Shown: positions 44,270-55,332 of the stretch, one piece after another
How positions within the stretch are numbered: position 1 is the stretch's first letter
Layout: each line of letters starts with the position of its first letter
Source: Pollenia angustigena
Lineage: Eukaryota > Arthropoda > Insecta > Diptera > Polleniidae
Direction: 5' to 3'
DNA length: 64,000 nucleotides
Assembly: GCA_930367215.1 (NCBI GenBank)
Contig: OV884059.1
Coordinates: 239,443,803 to 239,507,802 of the forward strand
Notes under the pieces: model-generated
Told to the model about the DNA's origin: nothing
The model's input: only the letters and a program-made list of their open reading frames with translations
Database searches by the model: none
Program-made: the position numbers and the translations under genes

Positions 44270-44831
44270 CGTCGCACATAGGGGTTTTTTGCCAATCTAG
44301 CCGGACATTAAGCAAAAAATTTTTTTTAAGAAATGGAAAAATTTAAGTACGCAGCTCGACAGACAACAAAGTTCTGCATCGTATAGTGAATTTTCAAGTC
44401 TTTTGCTTGAGATTTGTGGTTTTGGGACACTGTTAAAACCAGGAAAGTTGATTAAATTGCATGCGTGTTCATTGACTTTTTACGGTTTTGGGAGGTTTAC
44501 AATATATTTTTTTGTAGATAAACGAATAAAGATTTTACATTGAATTTTTTTTTCTGTGAAAGACTATATAAACAGCTAATTATGAAAATTTTTAGAAAAA
44601 TTTTATTTGAATTTTTTATGATAAAAAAATTAGTACGAAATTAAAAAAAACGATTTTTTTGTTCACTTTTTTGTAAAAAAAAAAAATTTAAAAGGTTTTT
44701 GAAGGTGAGTTCCGCTGAGTTCTTAAAAATTTTATACATCACGATAAAATTTGAAATCTCTACTTTTAAATTCAAAAAAAAAACGTTGCGCGTTGTTGCG
44801 CCATTTTTTTTTATGATTTTTTGAAAATTTC

Positions 44832-45954
44832 ACCTTTTTTCTGTTTTTGCTCATCTTGCATAGGTACATATGATAGAAACCCTTTCGTCAGTCATAAAAT
44901 GTTTTGGTTGTACGTAGATGGTTTTTATTTAAATTATTACATATAAGCCTAATATTACCTGTGTAAAAAAGGGATGTGCGAAACAGTAAGTAACGGGTTT
45001 TTACCACATGTGCGGCCGCTAAAGGACGTTATTTAATAGAGCAAACAAATTTTTTTACCTTTTTTCTGTTTTTGCTCATCTTGCATAGGTACATATGATA
45101 GAAACCCTTTCGTCAGTCATAAAATGTTTTGGTTGTACGTAGATGGTTTTTATTTAAATTATTACATATAAGCCTAATATTACCTGTGTAAAAAAGGGAT
45201 GTGCGAAACAGTAAGTAACGGGTTTTTACCACATGTGCGGCCGCTAAAGGACGTTATTTAATAGAGCAAACAAATTTTTTTACCTTTTTTCTGTTTTTGC
45301 TCATCTTGCATAGGTACATATGATAGAAACCCTTTCGTCAGTCATAAAATGTTTTGGTTGTACGTAGATGGTTTTTATTTAAATTATTACATATAAGCCT
45401 AATATTACCTGTGTAAAAAAGGGATGTGCGAAACAGTAAGTAACGGGTTTTTACCACATGTGCGGCCGCTAAAGGACGTTATTTAATAGAGCAAACAAAT
45501 TTTTTTACCTTTTTTCTGTTTTTGCTCATCTTGCATAGGTACATATGATAGAAACCCTTTCGTCAGTCATAAAATGTTTTGGTTGTACGTAGATGGTTTT
45601 TATTTAAATTATTACATATAAGCCTAATATTACCTGTGTAAAAAAGGGATGTGCGAAACAGTAAGTAACGGGTTTTTACCACATGTGCGGCCGCTAAAGG
45701 ACGTTATTTAATAGAGCAAACAAATTTTTTTACCTTTTTTCTGTTTTTGCTCATCTTGCATAGGTACATATGATAGAAACCCTTTCGTCAGTCATAAAAT
45801 GTTTTGGTTGTACGTAGATGGTTTTTATTTAAATTATTACATATAAGCCTAATATTACCTGTGTAAAAAAAGGGATGTGCGAAACAGTAAGTAACGGGTT
45901 TTAACCACATGTGCGGCCGCTAAAGGACGTTATTTAATAGAGCAAAATAAATGT
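44832..45954 (+). repeat. Five 225-bp tandem repeats upstream of the Transib gene
   Basis: Units start ACCTTTTTTCTGTTTTTGCT at 44832, 45057, 45282, 45507 and 45732. The first four are essentially identical; the fifth has one extra A, a TTTTTA/TTTTAA change and an altered end. Each contains GATAGAAACCCTTTCGTCAG and TGTGCGGCCGCTAAAGGACG. Near-identity implies recent expansion. Its role, if any, in transposase binding or expression is unknown. Confidence 0.95.
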
Positions 45955-46107
45955 ACCTGTTTTGCATAACTTTTAAAATCATTAACAACAAAAATAATAT
46001 ATAATAAAAAATCAAATCTGCGCTCTAGGTACTTAGTTTTTTTAAATATATATTGTGGTTTTTGCATAAAATTGTTATCAGAACCATTTTGAAGCTTCGA
46101 GAGTAAA

Positions 46108-48134
46108 ATGGAAAAAGTGTATACGAATTTAGAGTTATTCCAAATTATACAAGAATGTAGTTCTAAACTCGTTGAAGAGAAATTACTATTTTTAGTTAGA
46201 AAATTGTGCGAAATTTCAAAATGTCAGGGAGATAGTGACATATCAGTAGTAAATCAATGCTTAAAGAAATTCAAATATTTTTTTAAAATATTTTGGCATT
46301 CAGCACAAAGAAAAAAGGATCGATTTGTAAGCATGCATGCCAAATGGCTGGAAGGAACAGTGTCAATACCTTTTTTTGGGAGTTCGTCTTCAAAACGACT
46401 ACAAAAGCCGTTTGTTGAATTGACCGAAAGAAGTAAGAGAAGAAAAACTGAAATCTTGCGAACTCAAACCGATGCTGATTTATTGATGCACGCTACCCAA
46501 ACACAACTACAAACGTCTGGAAAAAAAGATGCCTCAGGTCTGCTTAAAGAAATTGTGTCTTCTCCGGCAAGAGCTACAAAAATAAAAAAAGCATACAAAG
46601 CTGCACAAGAGGATAAAGTAAAACAGCTAACCCCTCTAAAGGCTCTTTCTATATTTGTAGAAGCTGATCTTTCTCGAAAACAATATGAAATAATCCGAAG
46701 TGCCGCTAAGAAGGTTTATCCTAGCTACAAAATTCTGCAGAGAGAGAAAAGTGAATGCTATCCTCCAAAAGAATCATTTGAAGTAACGGAAACATGTGCT
46801 CAAATAAATCTTCAGGATTTGATTAATCATACTGCAAGTAGATTACTTACATATTTAAAAGATGTTTTATGTGATTCACAAATAGAAGAATGCAACTCCC
46901 TCGAACTAATAAGCAAATGGGGCTGCGATGGATCACACCAGGCACAATTTAAGCAAAAGATGAAAAATGATGCTTCTGATTCTCATATTTTTCAGAGTAG
47001 TTTCGTACCGCTTCGACTAATATATGGTGCAAAAAAGGAGAAAATATTATGGCAAAATCCAACTCCTTCATCACCGCGATATTGTAGACCTATTCGCATC
47101 AGATTTGTTAAAGAAACTGTAGATGTAATCCAAGAAGAAATTAATTATGTACAAGATGCCATTACTACATTACAAAACACTAATTTTTTAATGGAAGGAA
47201 AGTTATATTCCATAAAACATACAATGGTATTTACAATGATAGATGCAAAAGTATGTAATGCCGCAACACAAACTACGTCCACAATGAAGTGCTATATTTG
47301 TGGGGCTACTTCAAAAGAATTTAACAATTTGAAAATCAAAAGGGATATAGACGTAGATGCACTTTCTTTCGGATTATCTACTTTGCACGCCAGAATTCGT
47401 CTATTTGAGAGCATATTACACCTATCGTATAAACTCACAGTAAAAAAGTGGCAATTAAGATCGGATGAGGACAAAACTATTGTTAATGAGAGGAAAAAAA
47501 CTATCCAAGAAAAATTTAGAAGTGAATTAGGGCTAAGACTAAGACTGGATTTGGAAACAGCAACGATGGTAACACCAGCAGACGATTTTTTTCCAATCCT
47601 GAATTAGCTGCAGAAATAACTGGAATTGCATTGGATTTCATCTACCGGATCAAAGTTATTATTGAAGTAATTACAAGTGGTCACAAAATCCATTTGCACG
47701 AGTTTGCCAATTATTGCTTAGACACTGCAAAACTTTACGTTACTCTATATCCCTGGCATCCTATGACACCTACAATGCACAAGATTTTAGTACATGGCGC
47801 AACTGTAATGAGTGAGGCATTGTTGCCTATCGGGCTATTATCAGAAGAAGCGTCTGAGGCACGAAATAAACATTTTCGGCTTTACAGGCAGAATTTTGCT
47901 AGAAAGTTTTCGAGGGTTCAGTGTAACAAAGATGTTATAAATAGACTTTTGCTCAGTTCTGACCCACTGATTACTAGTATAAGACCAACTCCAAAAAAAA
48001 AGTCACTACCCTTTACGAAAGAAGCAATTTCTTTTATGCTTCCACCTGTACTTGGCTCTGAAGAGAATTCAGATTCAGAAGAGGATTTTGAAGAAGCAGA
48101 CGAAGAAGAACCATGGCACTCATCATCATCTTAG
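46108..48134 (+). pseudogene. Transib transposase (RAG1-related), single frameshift
   Basis: The frame from ATG 46108 runs 499 aa and the downstream frame continues to 48134, together about 675 aa. The catalytic core shows the first Asp in KWGCDGSHQAQFKQK (residue 274) and FVPLRLIYG...ILWQNPTPSSPRYCRP. The second Asp is in FTMIDAKVCNA (residue 379). A zinc-binding CYICGAT and LHARIRLFESILHLSYKL follow. In the second frame lie YPWHPMTPTMHKILVHG and the Glu-bearing SEEASEARNKHFRLYRQNFA, the counterpart of the RAG1 catalytic Glu. The C-terminus is acidic (EENSDSEEDFEEADEEE). The break lies at a run of seven T at 47586-47592, where the frame shifts by one; NPELAAEITG is readable just after it. 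It may be a real mutation or a homopolymer sequencing error. All three catalytic residues remain. Confidence 0.9.
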
Positions 48135-48795
48135 TGCAAAAGAGAAGTTATTTTAAATAAATTAGTTGTTATTATTTTAAATAAAATTTGCTGTTACTAT
48201 TATAAATAAGTTATTATTACGAATATATTAATTATTTTCAGATAAATTAAATACTATAAAATATATAAAAGTCACATAAAATCTTAAAAATTAATATGTT
48301 TTGGAAATTAGCAAAAAAAAAAAAATTTGGAGGGATATCTCCCCCTACCCATTAAAGTTCAAAAATTAAATTTTTATAGTATTAAGGCGTTAGTAATCTA
48401 TTTCTTTTAATATTTACATTTTTTTTATATATTATTTTATGTAACCGCCCTCAAAAGGGGGCGGGGGGCGAAAAGTGTAATTTTACGATCTCATGGGTCT
48501 TATTTTAGGTTTTTTAACTTTCGCCGACGTTAAAAGTTGCATTTGCCAAACAAAAGTATGGGAAAAGTTTAAAAAAAATTGCATTTTTCAGAGGTTGGAT
48601 TAGTTCTTCTAGGGGGAACATTTTCCTCCTTGGTCCGATTTTATTTATTTTTTAGGTTTACCTGCCTATGACAATATCACATATTTCTGCCAAGTTTCAT
48701 CGATCTAGGGGCACTCAATAACTTTTAAGAAGCAATATAAGCTAAAACAAAAAGTAATGTCCGGCTAGATTGGCAAAAAACCCCTATGTGCGTCG

Positions 48796-49685
48796 CATTA
48801 ACTCGCGGTGTTTTTGTTTAATTTTAAGAATTTAAAAATAATCATCCGCATCAATTAATCAATCAATTCACAATTAATCACTTTAATAAAATAAACAATA
48901 CTTGAATTAATTCTCTGAAATGTTGTAAGATTTTCATAATTTTTTTGAAACTAGCAGTCCGTTTTTTCCTGAACTTGATGCGGAATTTTAAAGGGATAAA
49001 ACAGTACCAATTAATTAATGGCAGGTAAAGAGAACAAAGTCCATTTTAATAAGTAGCGGTAACACAATATGACATGATTTTACTAAATATATTATCGACA
49101 TAAAAAAATAATATAGAAGTTATCTAAAATATTCGGGCTAAGGTTTATTTTTAATACAGATATAAATCAATTGTGATTTTCAACATGTTTTTGCGGTCTC
49201 CTGTACAATTTCCACAATGCGACTTGGTAAAGTTTACCTCCCACCTACAGAAATAATAACAACAAATATTGTTAAATTTTATTTGGAAAAAATAAAGGAA
49301 ATAATTTTCTTATAAATAGCAACTACACGTTTAAAGTTTAAAAATTAAACAAGTTTCAACCGCATTTTATATACCATACAAAAATATTTTTTTTTTTTTA
49401 ATATTTGCTATTAAAATATAGAAAACGTGGTTGATGATATTTTTGTGGAGTTCATTAATAATAAAAAAAACAAACTCAAGTGATTACAAATAAAAAAAAG
49501 TATAGTCGGGCATGCCTGACAATATGTGCTCCTACACCATTTGTGAGCATTGCAAAATAATTGTCGAGAGTGGGTCCTATTTGGTACCAAGAGGATCTCA
49601 AGATATAAAACTTTTTTTAATACAAAGTAAGAATTATATATGTAAGAGTTATTTGGGCCGACATTTATTTGTGTACCAACAAACA
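48796..49685. other. Noncoding stretch
   Basis: No recognised gene. Around 49500-49690, AGTATAGTCGGGCATGCCTG and GGGTCC-ATTTGGTACC resemble interspersed-repeat sequence but have no second copy in the window. Confidence 0.45.
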
Positions 49686-49875
49686 TCTTCGAGCCCCAGC
49701 CACGTCAAGAATGAAAGATTATCAATAACAATTTTAATTAATTTTCATGTTTGTAAAATTCCTTTCTTCATAAAAATAATTTAATGAAAATTATATTTGA
49801 TGAACTTAAGCCTAATTATAAAAATTAGGATTAAAAACCATAAATAGTTCAACAAAATAACCACAATACTGATTA
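49686..49875 (+). repeat. SINE family copy, body and tail
   Basis: It starts at the B-box remnant TTCGAGCCCCAG, then GTCAAGAATGAAAGATTATC, CCTTTCTTCATAAAAATAAT, GATGAACTTAAGCCTAATTA, and ends ACCACAATACTGATTA. This is the most complete and uninterrupted tail of the four copies. Confidence 0.7.
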
Positions 49876-49879
49876 CATC

Positions 49880-50255
49880 TTCACGAAATTTATGGATTAA
49901 GCACTTTACCGCACAAAACCCTAAACATATTTTTTAAGTTTAAAGGCCGGTTTTATCTAGATACAAACATCTTTACGAAATTTTTTCGGGTTAAGCATGT
50001 TCCAAATTTCAGTTGAAAAAGTTTGCTGTAGAAACAACAATAACACTGCAAAAGTAGGTAAAAACGATTAGCTTGTTTTGTATAGAAACAACAACAACAA
50101 CAATACTACGAGAAGAAAAACATACATTATTTCCATGTTTAAAAAGTAAAATAAGAATCATTCCCAAATTCTATTTGTTCAAACTATTTGGTTAAATAGA
50201 TGAAGTTTTTAAAGTAGAATAATTACAAAAACAATATCGGGCAGTCTGCTGGTGC
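49880..50255 (+). repeat. Foldback-type repeat, copy C, left part (diverged)
   Basis: AACGATTAGCTTGTTTTGT, CCCAAATTCTATTTGTTCAA, GTTAAATAGATGAA and ACAATATCGGGCAGTCTGCT follow the order of copies A and B. The sequence resumes at 51740 (GCTGGTGTCTTATGAATG) after the hAT derivative. Confidence 0.6.
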
Positions 50256-51739
50256 CCATAGATGGGGGTAGTGCACTCATTTTGCAGTTTCAACTCACAC
50301 TTATGCCCAATTTCCAGGATAGTATTTAAATCAATATTAAGTTAATTTTCATAGAAAACATAAATAGTAATTAAAACAGATTGGTTTTTTGAATTTTATT
50401 TGAAAAGTCTTATTTAATTAAGATAAAAGTATGGTAGCACTACTAAATACAAAAAAAAAATATAAAAAAGTGTATTTATTTACAAGGTGGTCTGAAAAAA
50501 CAGCTGAGTGTTAATGCTTTGCCTGTTGTTGTTGTATTGTTTACAATGGAAACTTAAGTTGAAATTAAGTGTACCACATCGGTGACTTAAGTTTAACTTA
50601 AATTTTAGTGAAGAAGAGAATTTTGTATTTAAAACGATTTTAAAAATAAATGTGTTTTAATATCAATCCTGAAAATTGGCCATTAGTGATAGTGAAAAAA
50701 TATTGCAATCATTTTGTTGATGTTGAGTGATAAATTGAACATTTGCAGCCTCACTAAACATGAGTGATAGTGAGGATAAAATAAAAAATTTTGCACTAAA
50801 AAAAAAAAAAAAAATTATTTAAAAAAAAGAAATCATCAGCTTATTGCTCCTTTTCTTTCTTCACTCATTTGAGTGCAACTTAAATTGTTGCACTAATTTT
50901 AAAATTAAAACAGTGTTTTTTCCTGATTAAAGCCAATAATTATACCGTAATTGACAAAATTTTATTTTGTTTAATGTTCTTAACTTATGCATATCCTTAA
51001 AAGTAATCAAAAACCATGCACATACAAAGTAAAATTTCTTAAATTTTAGTGAGACAATTTTTGTATGTCGCTTTTCGATTGCATGTCCAAATTGTTCACC
51101 ATTTGAATTGAGTAAGAGATTTTTGAATTCAATCTGCGTTTAGTGACAGTGAAAAAATTTGCAAAATCACTAATTTTTTTAGTGGTAGTTAAAAAAAAAT
51201 ACCAATCATCACTAAACTAATTTTTTTGCAGTTTTATTTAGTGTTAGTGCACTGCTGATTTAACCCTTCTGCACTCCTTGGGTCAATTTGACCCAATTTT
51301 GGTTTTCAAACGCAAAATTTGTCCCTTTTAATATAAGATATGGACGTGAAACTTCAATTTATCCATTACAGGGACAAAAATTACAAATTTAAATGAAAAT
51401 AATAAAATTTTAGTTTTTCCTTCCCCCTCCAAAAAACACGATTTACACACATTTAATATCCTTTGGGTCAATATGACCCAACATGCGATATTGCAAGTTT
51501 AATTCCACTTTAAATTTTGTTTTCTATTGAATTGACTTCATCTTCATTCAGAATCATCGATAAATAATTTTTTCGGTCAAATAATCAATAGAATCGCTTT
51601 TGGTTTTATTTCACTTAAATATGAAATGCTGTTAACATTTTATTGTTGGGTCATATTGACCCAAAGGATCATAGGAAGGGCACATATCCAAGGGATGCAG
51701 AAGGGTTAAATCAATATTTAGAGCACTACCCCCAACTAT
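50256..51739. mobile_element. 1.5-kb hAT-like non-autonomous element
   Basis: The ends CCATAGATGGGGGTAGTGC and, from the other side, ATAGTTGGGGGTAGTGC are inverted. The flanks carry GCTGGTGC (50248-50255) and GCTGGTGT (51740-51747), an 8-bp duplication with one mismatch. Copy A of the surrounding repeat has a single GCTGGTGT at this place (22270). The interior has no recognised ORF and contains a TTAA-flanked piggyBac MITE. Confidence 0.7.
51264..51705. mobile_element. 442-bp piggyBac-like MITE with internal palindromes
   Basis: It is flanked by TTAA on both sides (51260-51263 and 51706-51709), with TIRs CCCTTCTGCA / TGCAGAAGGG. Three copies of the palindrome TGGGTCAATNTGACCCA (variants GGGTCAATTTGACCCA, GGGTCAATATGACCCA and GGGTCATATTGACCCA) lie near 51279, 51465 and 51647. 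There is no ORF. Inserted in the hAT-like element at 50256. Confidence 0.85.
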
Positions 51740-52060
51740 GCTGGTGTCTTATGAATGTATGTTCTCTCTATACAACAAATGTGAAAAAACACATATTTCA
51801 ATTCAATTCAATTTCATTTATTTCCAATAATATTTATACTATTTACATTTGACTTATAGTGATAAAGAGTTTATGAACAACGTTCCTTTTCTACTTAGTT
51901 GTATTGTATGTACGTTTTTAAAATCTATGTACAAATATATCATATTAAGGGAGGGAAAACACATATTTTAACGGGTATGTGATGGACATTTTGCGTCTAA
52001 ACTTTCTGTGGTAAAAATAAGGCATACAATCAAACCATTTTTTTTTTTACTCAAAATATA

Positions 52061-53364
52061 AAGGGTGGTTAAATTTCAAGGGCCGATGTTGATTTTGAAT
52101 AAAACACAAACTATTTAGGAAATTATTGTAATTTTATTTTATTATGATATATTGGTATTATTCAAATATGTATGGAACAAAATATCGGCCAAATGGGCGC
52201 CGCGACCACGGCGGCACACCTCCATCCGATGGTCCAAATTTTCGATGACCCTGAGGCATAATGGAGGTTCTATGCCGTTAATGTGCCGAATTATCTCATC
52301 CTTTAGCTCTTGAATTGTTGCTGGCTTATCGACGTACACCTTATCTTTCAAATAACCCCAAAGAAAAAAGTCCAACGGTGTCAAATCACATGATCTTGGC
52401 GGCCAATTGACATCACCATTACGTGAGATAACACAGCCATTGAATTTGTTGCGCAAAAGAGCCATTGTTTCGTTAGCTGTGTGGCAAGTGCCACCGTCCT
52501 GCTGAAACCACATATCGTCCACATCCATATCTTCCAATTCGGGCCATAAAAAGTTCGTTATCATCTCACGATAGCGAACACCATTCACAGTAACTGCCTG
52601 ACCGGCCTCATTTTGGAAAAAATACGGACCGATGATGCCGCCAGCCCATAAACCGCACCAAACAGTCACTCTTTGTGGGTGCATTGGTTTTTCGATAATC
52701 ACTCTTGGATTCTCATTCGCCCAAATGCGGCAATTCTGTTTATTGACGAATCCACTGAGGTGAAAATGTGCCTCATCACTGAAGATGATTTTCTTCGAAA
52801 ATTGATCATCCACTGTTGCCATTTCTTGCCACAATTCTGCCCATTCACGACGTTTGGAATGGTCAAGAGGCTTTAGTTCTTGAGTAAATTGCACCTTGTT
52901 AGCGTGTAAATGCAAGTCTTTATGCATAATGTTCATCAACGACGAGCGTGAGAGGTGCAATTGTTGGGCACGACGACGAGTTGAGGTGGACGGCTCTTGA
53001 GCCACACTATCGCGAACAGCAGCAATATTTTCTGCAGTACGAGCTGTACGAGCATGCACTGGTGTTCTCACATCTTCTACAGACCCGGTTTGCTCGAATT
53101 TTTCCACGATTTTTGCGATTGTACGCACATTTGGACGATCAAATTGACCAAAAAAATCACGAAGTGCACTATATGCATTTTTATTTGAACGCCCATTTTC
53201 ATAATAAGTCTGGATAACTTTAACACGTTGTTGGATTGTGTATCTCTCCATGGTTCAAATTGAATAAGTCTGAAATAGAGAAATATCAAATAAAATTCGG
53301 AAAAAAACTTGGCGTTTAGGTGTGGTTCACATTCAACATCGGCCCTTACAATTTAACCACCCTT
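52061..53364 (-). mobile_element. Mariner-family element with intact transposase
   Basis: A 1,304-bp element flanked by TA (52059-52060 and 53365-53366). Its TIRs, about 32 bp, start AAGGGTGGTTAAATT and continue AAGGGCCGATGTTGA, with two mismatches. It carries one uninterrupted transposase ORF on the minus strand. All parts expected of an autonomous mariner are present, so it may be recently active. Confidence 0.93.
52142..53251 (-). CDS. Mariner-type transposase, DD41D
   Basis: 369 aa from ATG 53251 to the stop at 52142, about the usual mariner length (340-370). Cut-and-paste transposase acting on the flanking TIRs in the nucleus. Residues 1-110 hold two helix-turn-helix segments (ERYTIQQRVKVIQTYYENGR; VRTIAKIVEKFEQTGSVEDV; STRRRAQQLHLSRSSLMNIM). 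The DDE_3 catalytic domain has Asp159 in IIFSDEAHFHLSG, Asp252 in DDMWFQQDGGTCHTAN and Asp294 in CDLTPLDFFLWGY. The 41 residues between the second and third Asp put it in the DD41D group (rosa or Visitor-like families) and not classical DD34D mariners; the group assignment is inference from spacing. No stop or frameshift was seen. Confidence 0.93.
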   Translation of the reverse strand: MERYTIQQRVKVIQTYYENGRSNKNAYSALRDFFGQFDRPNVRTIAKIVEKFEQTGSVEDVRTPVHARTARTAENIAAVRDSVAQEPSTSTRRRAQQLHLSRSSLMNIMHKDLHLHANKVQFTQELKPLDHSKRREWAELWQEMATVDDQFSKKIIFSDEAHFHLSGFVNKQNCRIWANENPRVIIEKPMHPQRVTVWCGLWAGGIIGPYFFQNEAGQAVTVNGVRYREMITNFLWPELEDMDVDDMWFQQDGGTCHTANETMALLRNKFNGCVISRNGDVNWPPRSCDLTPLDFFLWGYLKDKVYVDKPATIQELKDEIIRHINGIEPPLCLRVIENLDHRMEVCRRGRGAHLADILFHTYLNNTNIS

Positions 53365-53366
53365 TA

Positions 53367-53819
53367 TCTATGAAATATACCATTGATTTAAAATCTTAAC
53401 TCATATTCATTCAAAATTAACGGTTTCTGATATACGGGAGTATGTATTTCTGAAAGTGGTGAATTAAATTTACAAAAATTCATAACTGGCAATACCCAAT
53501 CTTTATCTCGATTATTTGGTTATTTTTTTCATTCTCTTCTTTGCAAATTTTACTTTGATCATGCACAAGGATTTTCGAGATGGATTACAAAACCACATTA
53601 CTTCCTTTTTCTGGCAGCTATCATTGAGTGCTGATAATTTTTAAAGTCGTCTACAATAAAATAGTAATTTGGTCAATATCATAGACATCCTACATATTTT
53701 TGAAATTTGTAATAAATTTTTAATTGTAATCATCTACATCACATCCACAGGTAATAAACGTTCTTGAGAAATTTTCTTTTGAACTTTATATTTTTCCCTA
53801 ATTTATTTTGTAAAGTAAT
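53367..53819. other. Noncoding stretch
   Basis: No recognised gene or repeat. Confidence 0.45.
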
Positions 53820-54110
53820 TGTGAATTCTTTATTCGAAGTGCTCTATGAACCACAGAAACCATATTCGATAGTGTTTGAGGTAGGAAACCTCGGCTACAT
53901 ATTGATTATTGGCATCCTAGCGTTTCTAAATAGTTGGAGAAATTGGAAGTAGATTAAGGTGCGCTCTAGGCATCAACCAGATCGCCTTCATAATTTCGCC
54001 ACCTTATATTCGTAAATCCTCCTTTAATCCTCCATTGGTGAGATTATGTTCCTTAAAATCTTTATCTTATTTTAAATCAAAATACTATTTCAATAGATTA
54101 CAGACTTAGA
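53820..54110 (+). pseudogene. Possible LINE C-terminal remnant
   Basis: Reading across frames gives KLEVD-GALGINQIAFIIS and YIRKSSFNPPLVRLCSLKSL, reminiscent of the KLE-IQN-ALR-ALG segment after the RT domain in I/R1-type LINEs. No catalytic motif remains and the match is weak. It could instead be unrelated DNA. Confidence 0.3.
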
Positions 54111-54785
54111 AATTTTGCTAGAATAGGAAAGTACAAAGGCCTTTACTTCTTGCAGCCTTTGGTGGTGCTTTTAAAATGGTCATTCAAAAGTGCTTTTTCT
54201 CATAAATCCCTTTAAGAAAGTGTAAATTAGATCAATTGATAATAACATAAAAATATAAAAAAAAAAAACAAAAAATAATCTAAATGGAAGAAAAAAAAGT
54301 AGACAAATTTTAATACAGAAAAAAAAAAAACCAGAAAAAACCCAATAATTTGTAAATTCCGTAAAGCAAATGAAAAGAATTTAAAAGAATGCAACAATCG
54401 TGATAACAAAAAAATTACAAGATCAACAACAAAAATGTTAAAAGTTTACTCACTCTCAACTTAAGAAAAAAAAAAAAAACTAGAGGAAAAACTTTAAGTT
54501 AAAATTTAATTAACATTAATAACATGTGTAAAAATTAGGAGTTTCGCTTGTGTTATATTTTTTTTTAATAATATCACAATCTTCATGGAAAGTTATTAAA
54601 ATTGAATAAGTTTCGAAAATTATCTTAAAAATTAATACAATAGCAACGAAAAAAATCATGCAAAAGTCATAAAACCCTAACTACTTAAAACTACATTAAA
54701 ATTCTACCACACCATCCGTATCCTCAGCTTATACTTAAATAAAAATCATTAAATTTCGCTGCCCAAGTTATACCAAACAACACCC

Positions 54786-54827
54786 ATGGACATCGAACAA
54801 GGCCTTCTTCGAACGTCAAACATGTTG
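54786..54827 (+). CDS. Candidate short first coding exon of a host gene
   Basis: An ATG in the context AACACCCATGG opens 14 codons (MDIEQGLLRTSNML) that end exactly at a strong splice donor, TTG/GTAAGT. The stretch is less AT-rich than its surroundings and is not part of any transposon recognised here. No following exon was found in the window, so an intron of more than 9 kb would be needed, or the next exon is too short to see. I do not recognise the protein. It could equally be chance. Confidence 0.3.
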
Positions 54828-55185
54828 GTAAGTTAACTTTTTATACCCAAAGTCCCCTTTTACAATATGGCAAGTGGAAGGCAGACAGACGAAGTTTGTT
54901 GGTGAGGGGTTGTAGAGGTAGAGTGTGTAGTACATGACTATCTGTACTGGACATTTTTTGCTTATCTTTTACACTTTTCGGCATTTTCATTTTGTTGCTT
55001 CATATCATTTTTCTCACACCAATGTAATTTTAGTATCAATCCCTGTTAAATGTTCATCTTCGTCAACAACGAAAAAAGGAAAACAATATTTTCTGTCTGT
55101 CTATTAATTTCGCGATTGTGAAAGGTTTAGGCAAGTTCAAAAGAAAATGAGAAAAATGTCTGCCTTTCAATTTCAACGTACTTAA
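54828..55185. other. Noncoding stretch
   Basis: No recognised gene. If the exon at 54786 is real, this is intron sequence. Confidence 0.4.
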
Positions 55186-55332
55186 AATTTGAATACAGCA
55201 GTTAGTGGTTACACTGGTAACAACTAATAAACAACAAGTAGAATTAAGATTTGAATACATATTGTAAATTTCGATAAGAAAGATTCAATAATAAAAATAA
55301 ATTAAAAAAAAAAAAAAAAAAAATAAAAAAAT
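55186..55332 (+). repeat. 5'-truncated 3' UTR copy of the Jockey-like LINE
   Basis: ACTTAAAATTTGAATACAGC through CAACTAATAAACAACAAGTA to GATTCAATA and a long A-rich tail match 27150-27290 with few differences. This is a dead-on-arrival copy of the same family. Confidence 0.85.

Larger units (their letters stand above)
44275..48790 (+). mobile_element. Complete Transib transposon
   Basis: It is flanked by the 5-bp duplication CGTCG (44270-44274 and 48791-48795). The TIRs begin CACATAGGGGTTTTTTGCCA and match perfectly for about 36 bp. A GC-rich 5-bp duplication and CAC-starting TIRs are the known Transib signature. Transib is the superfamily from which the RAG1 core and recombination signal sequences are thought to derive. 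It carries one gene (46108-48134) and five 225-bp repeats (44832-45954) between the left TIR and the gene. It is inserted in an RTE-like LINE remnant. Confidence 0.93.

Noticed and set aside
44832..45954. CRISPR array
   Set aside because: The repeats are 225 bp, directly tandem with no unique spacers, and lie inside a eukaryotic Transib element.
52673..53217. Several plus-strand frames across 52.7-53.2 kb
   Set aside because: They are antisense shadows of the intact mariner transposase on the minus strand.
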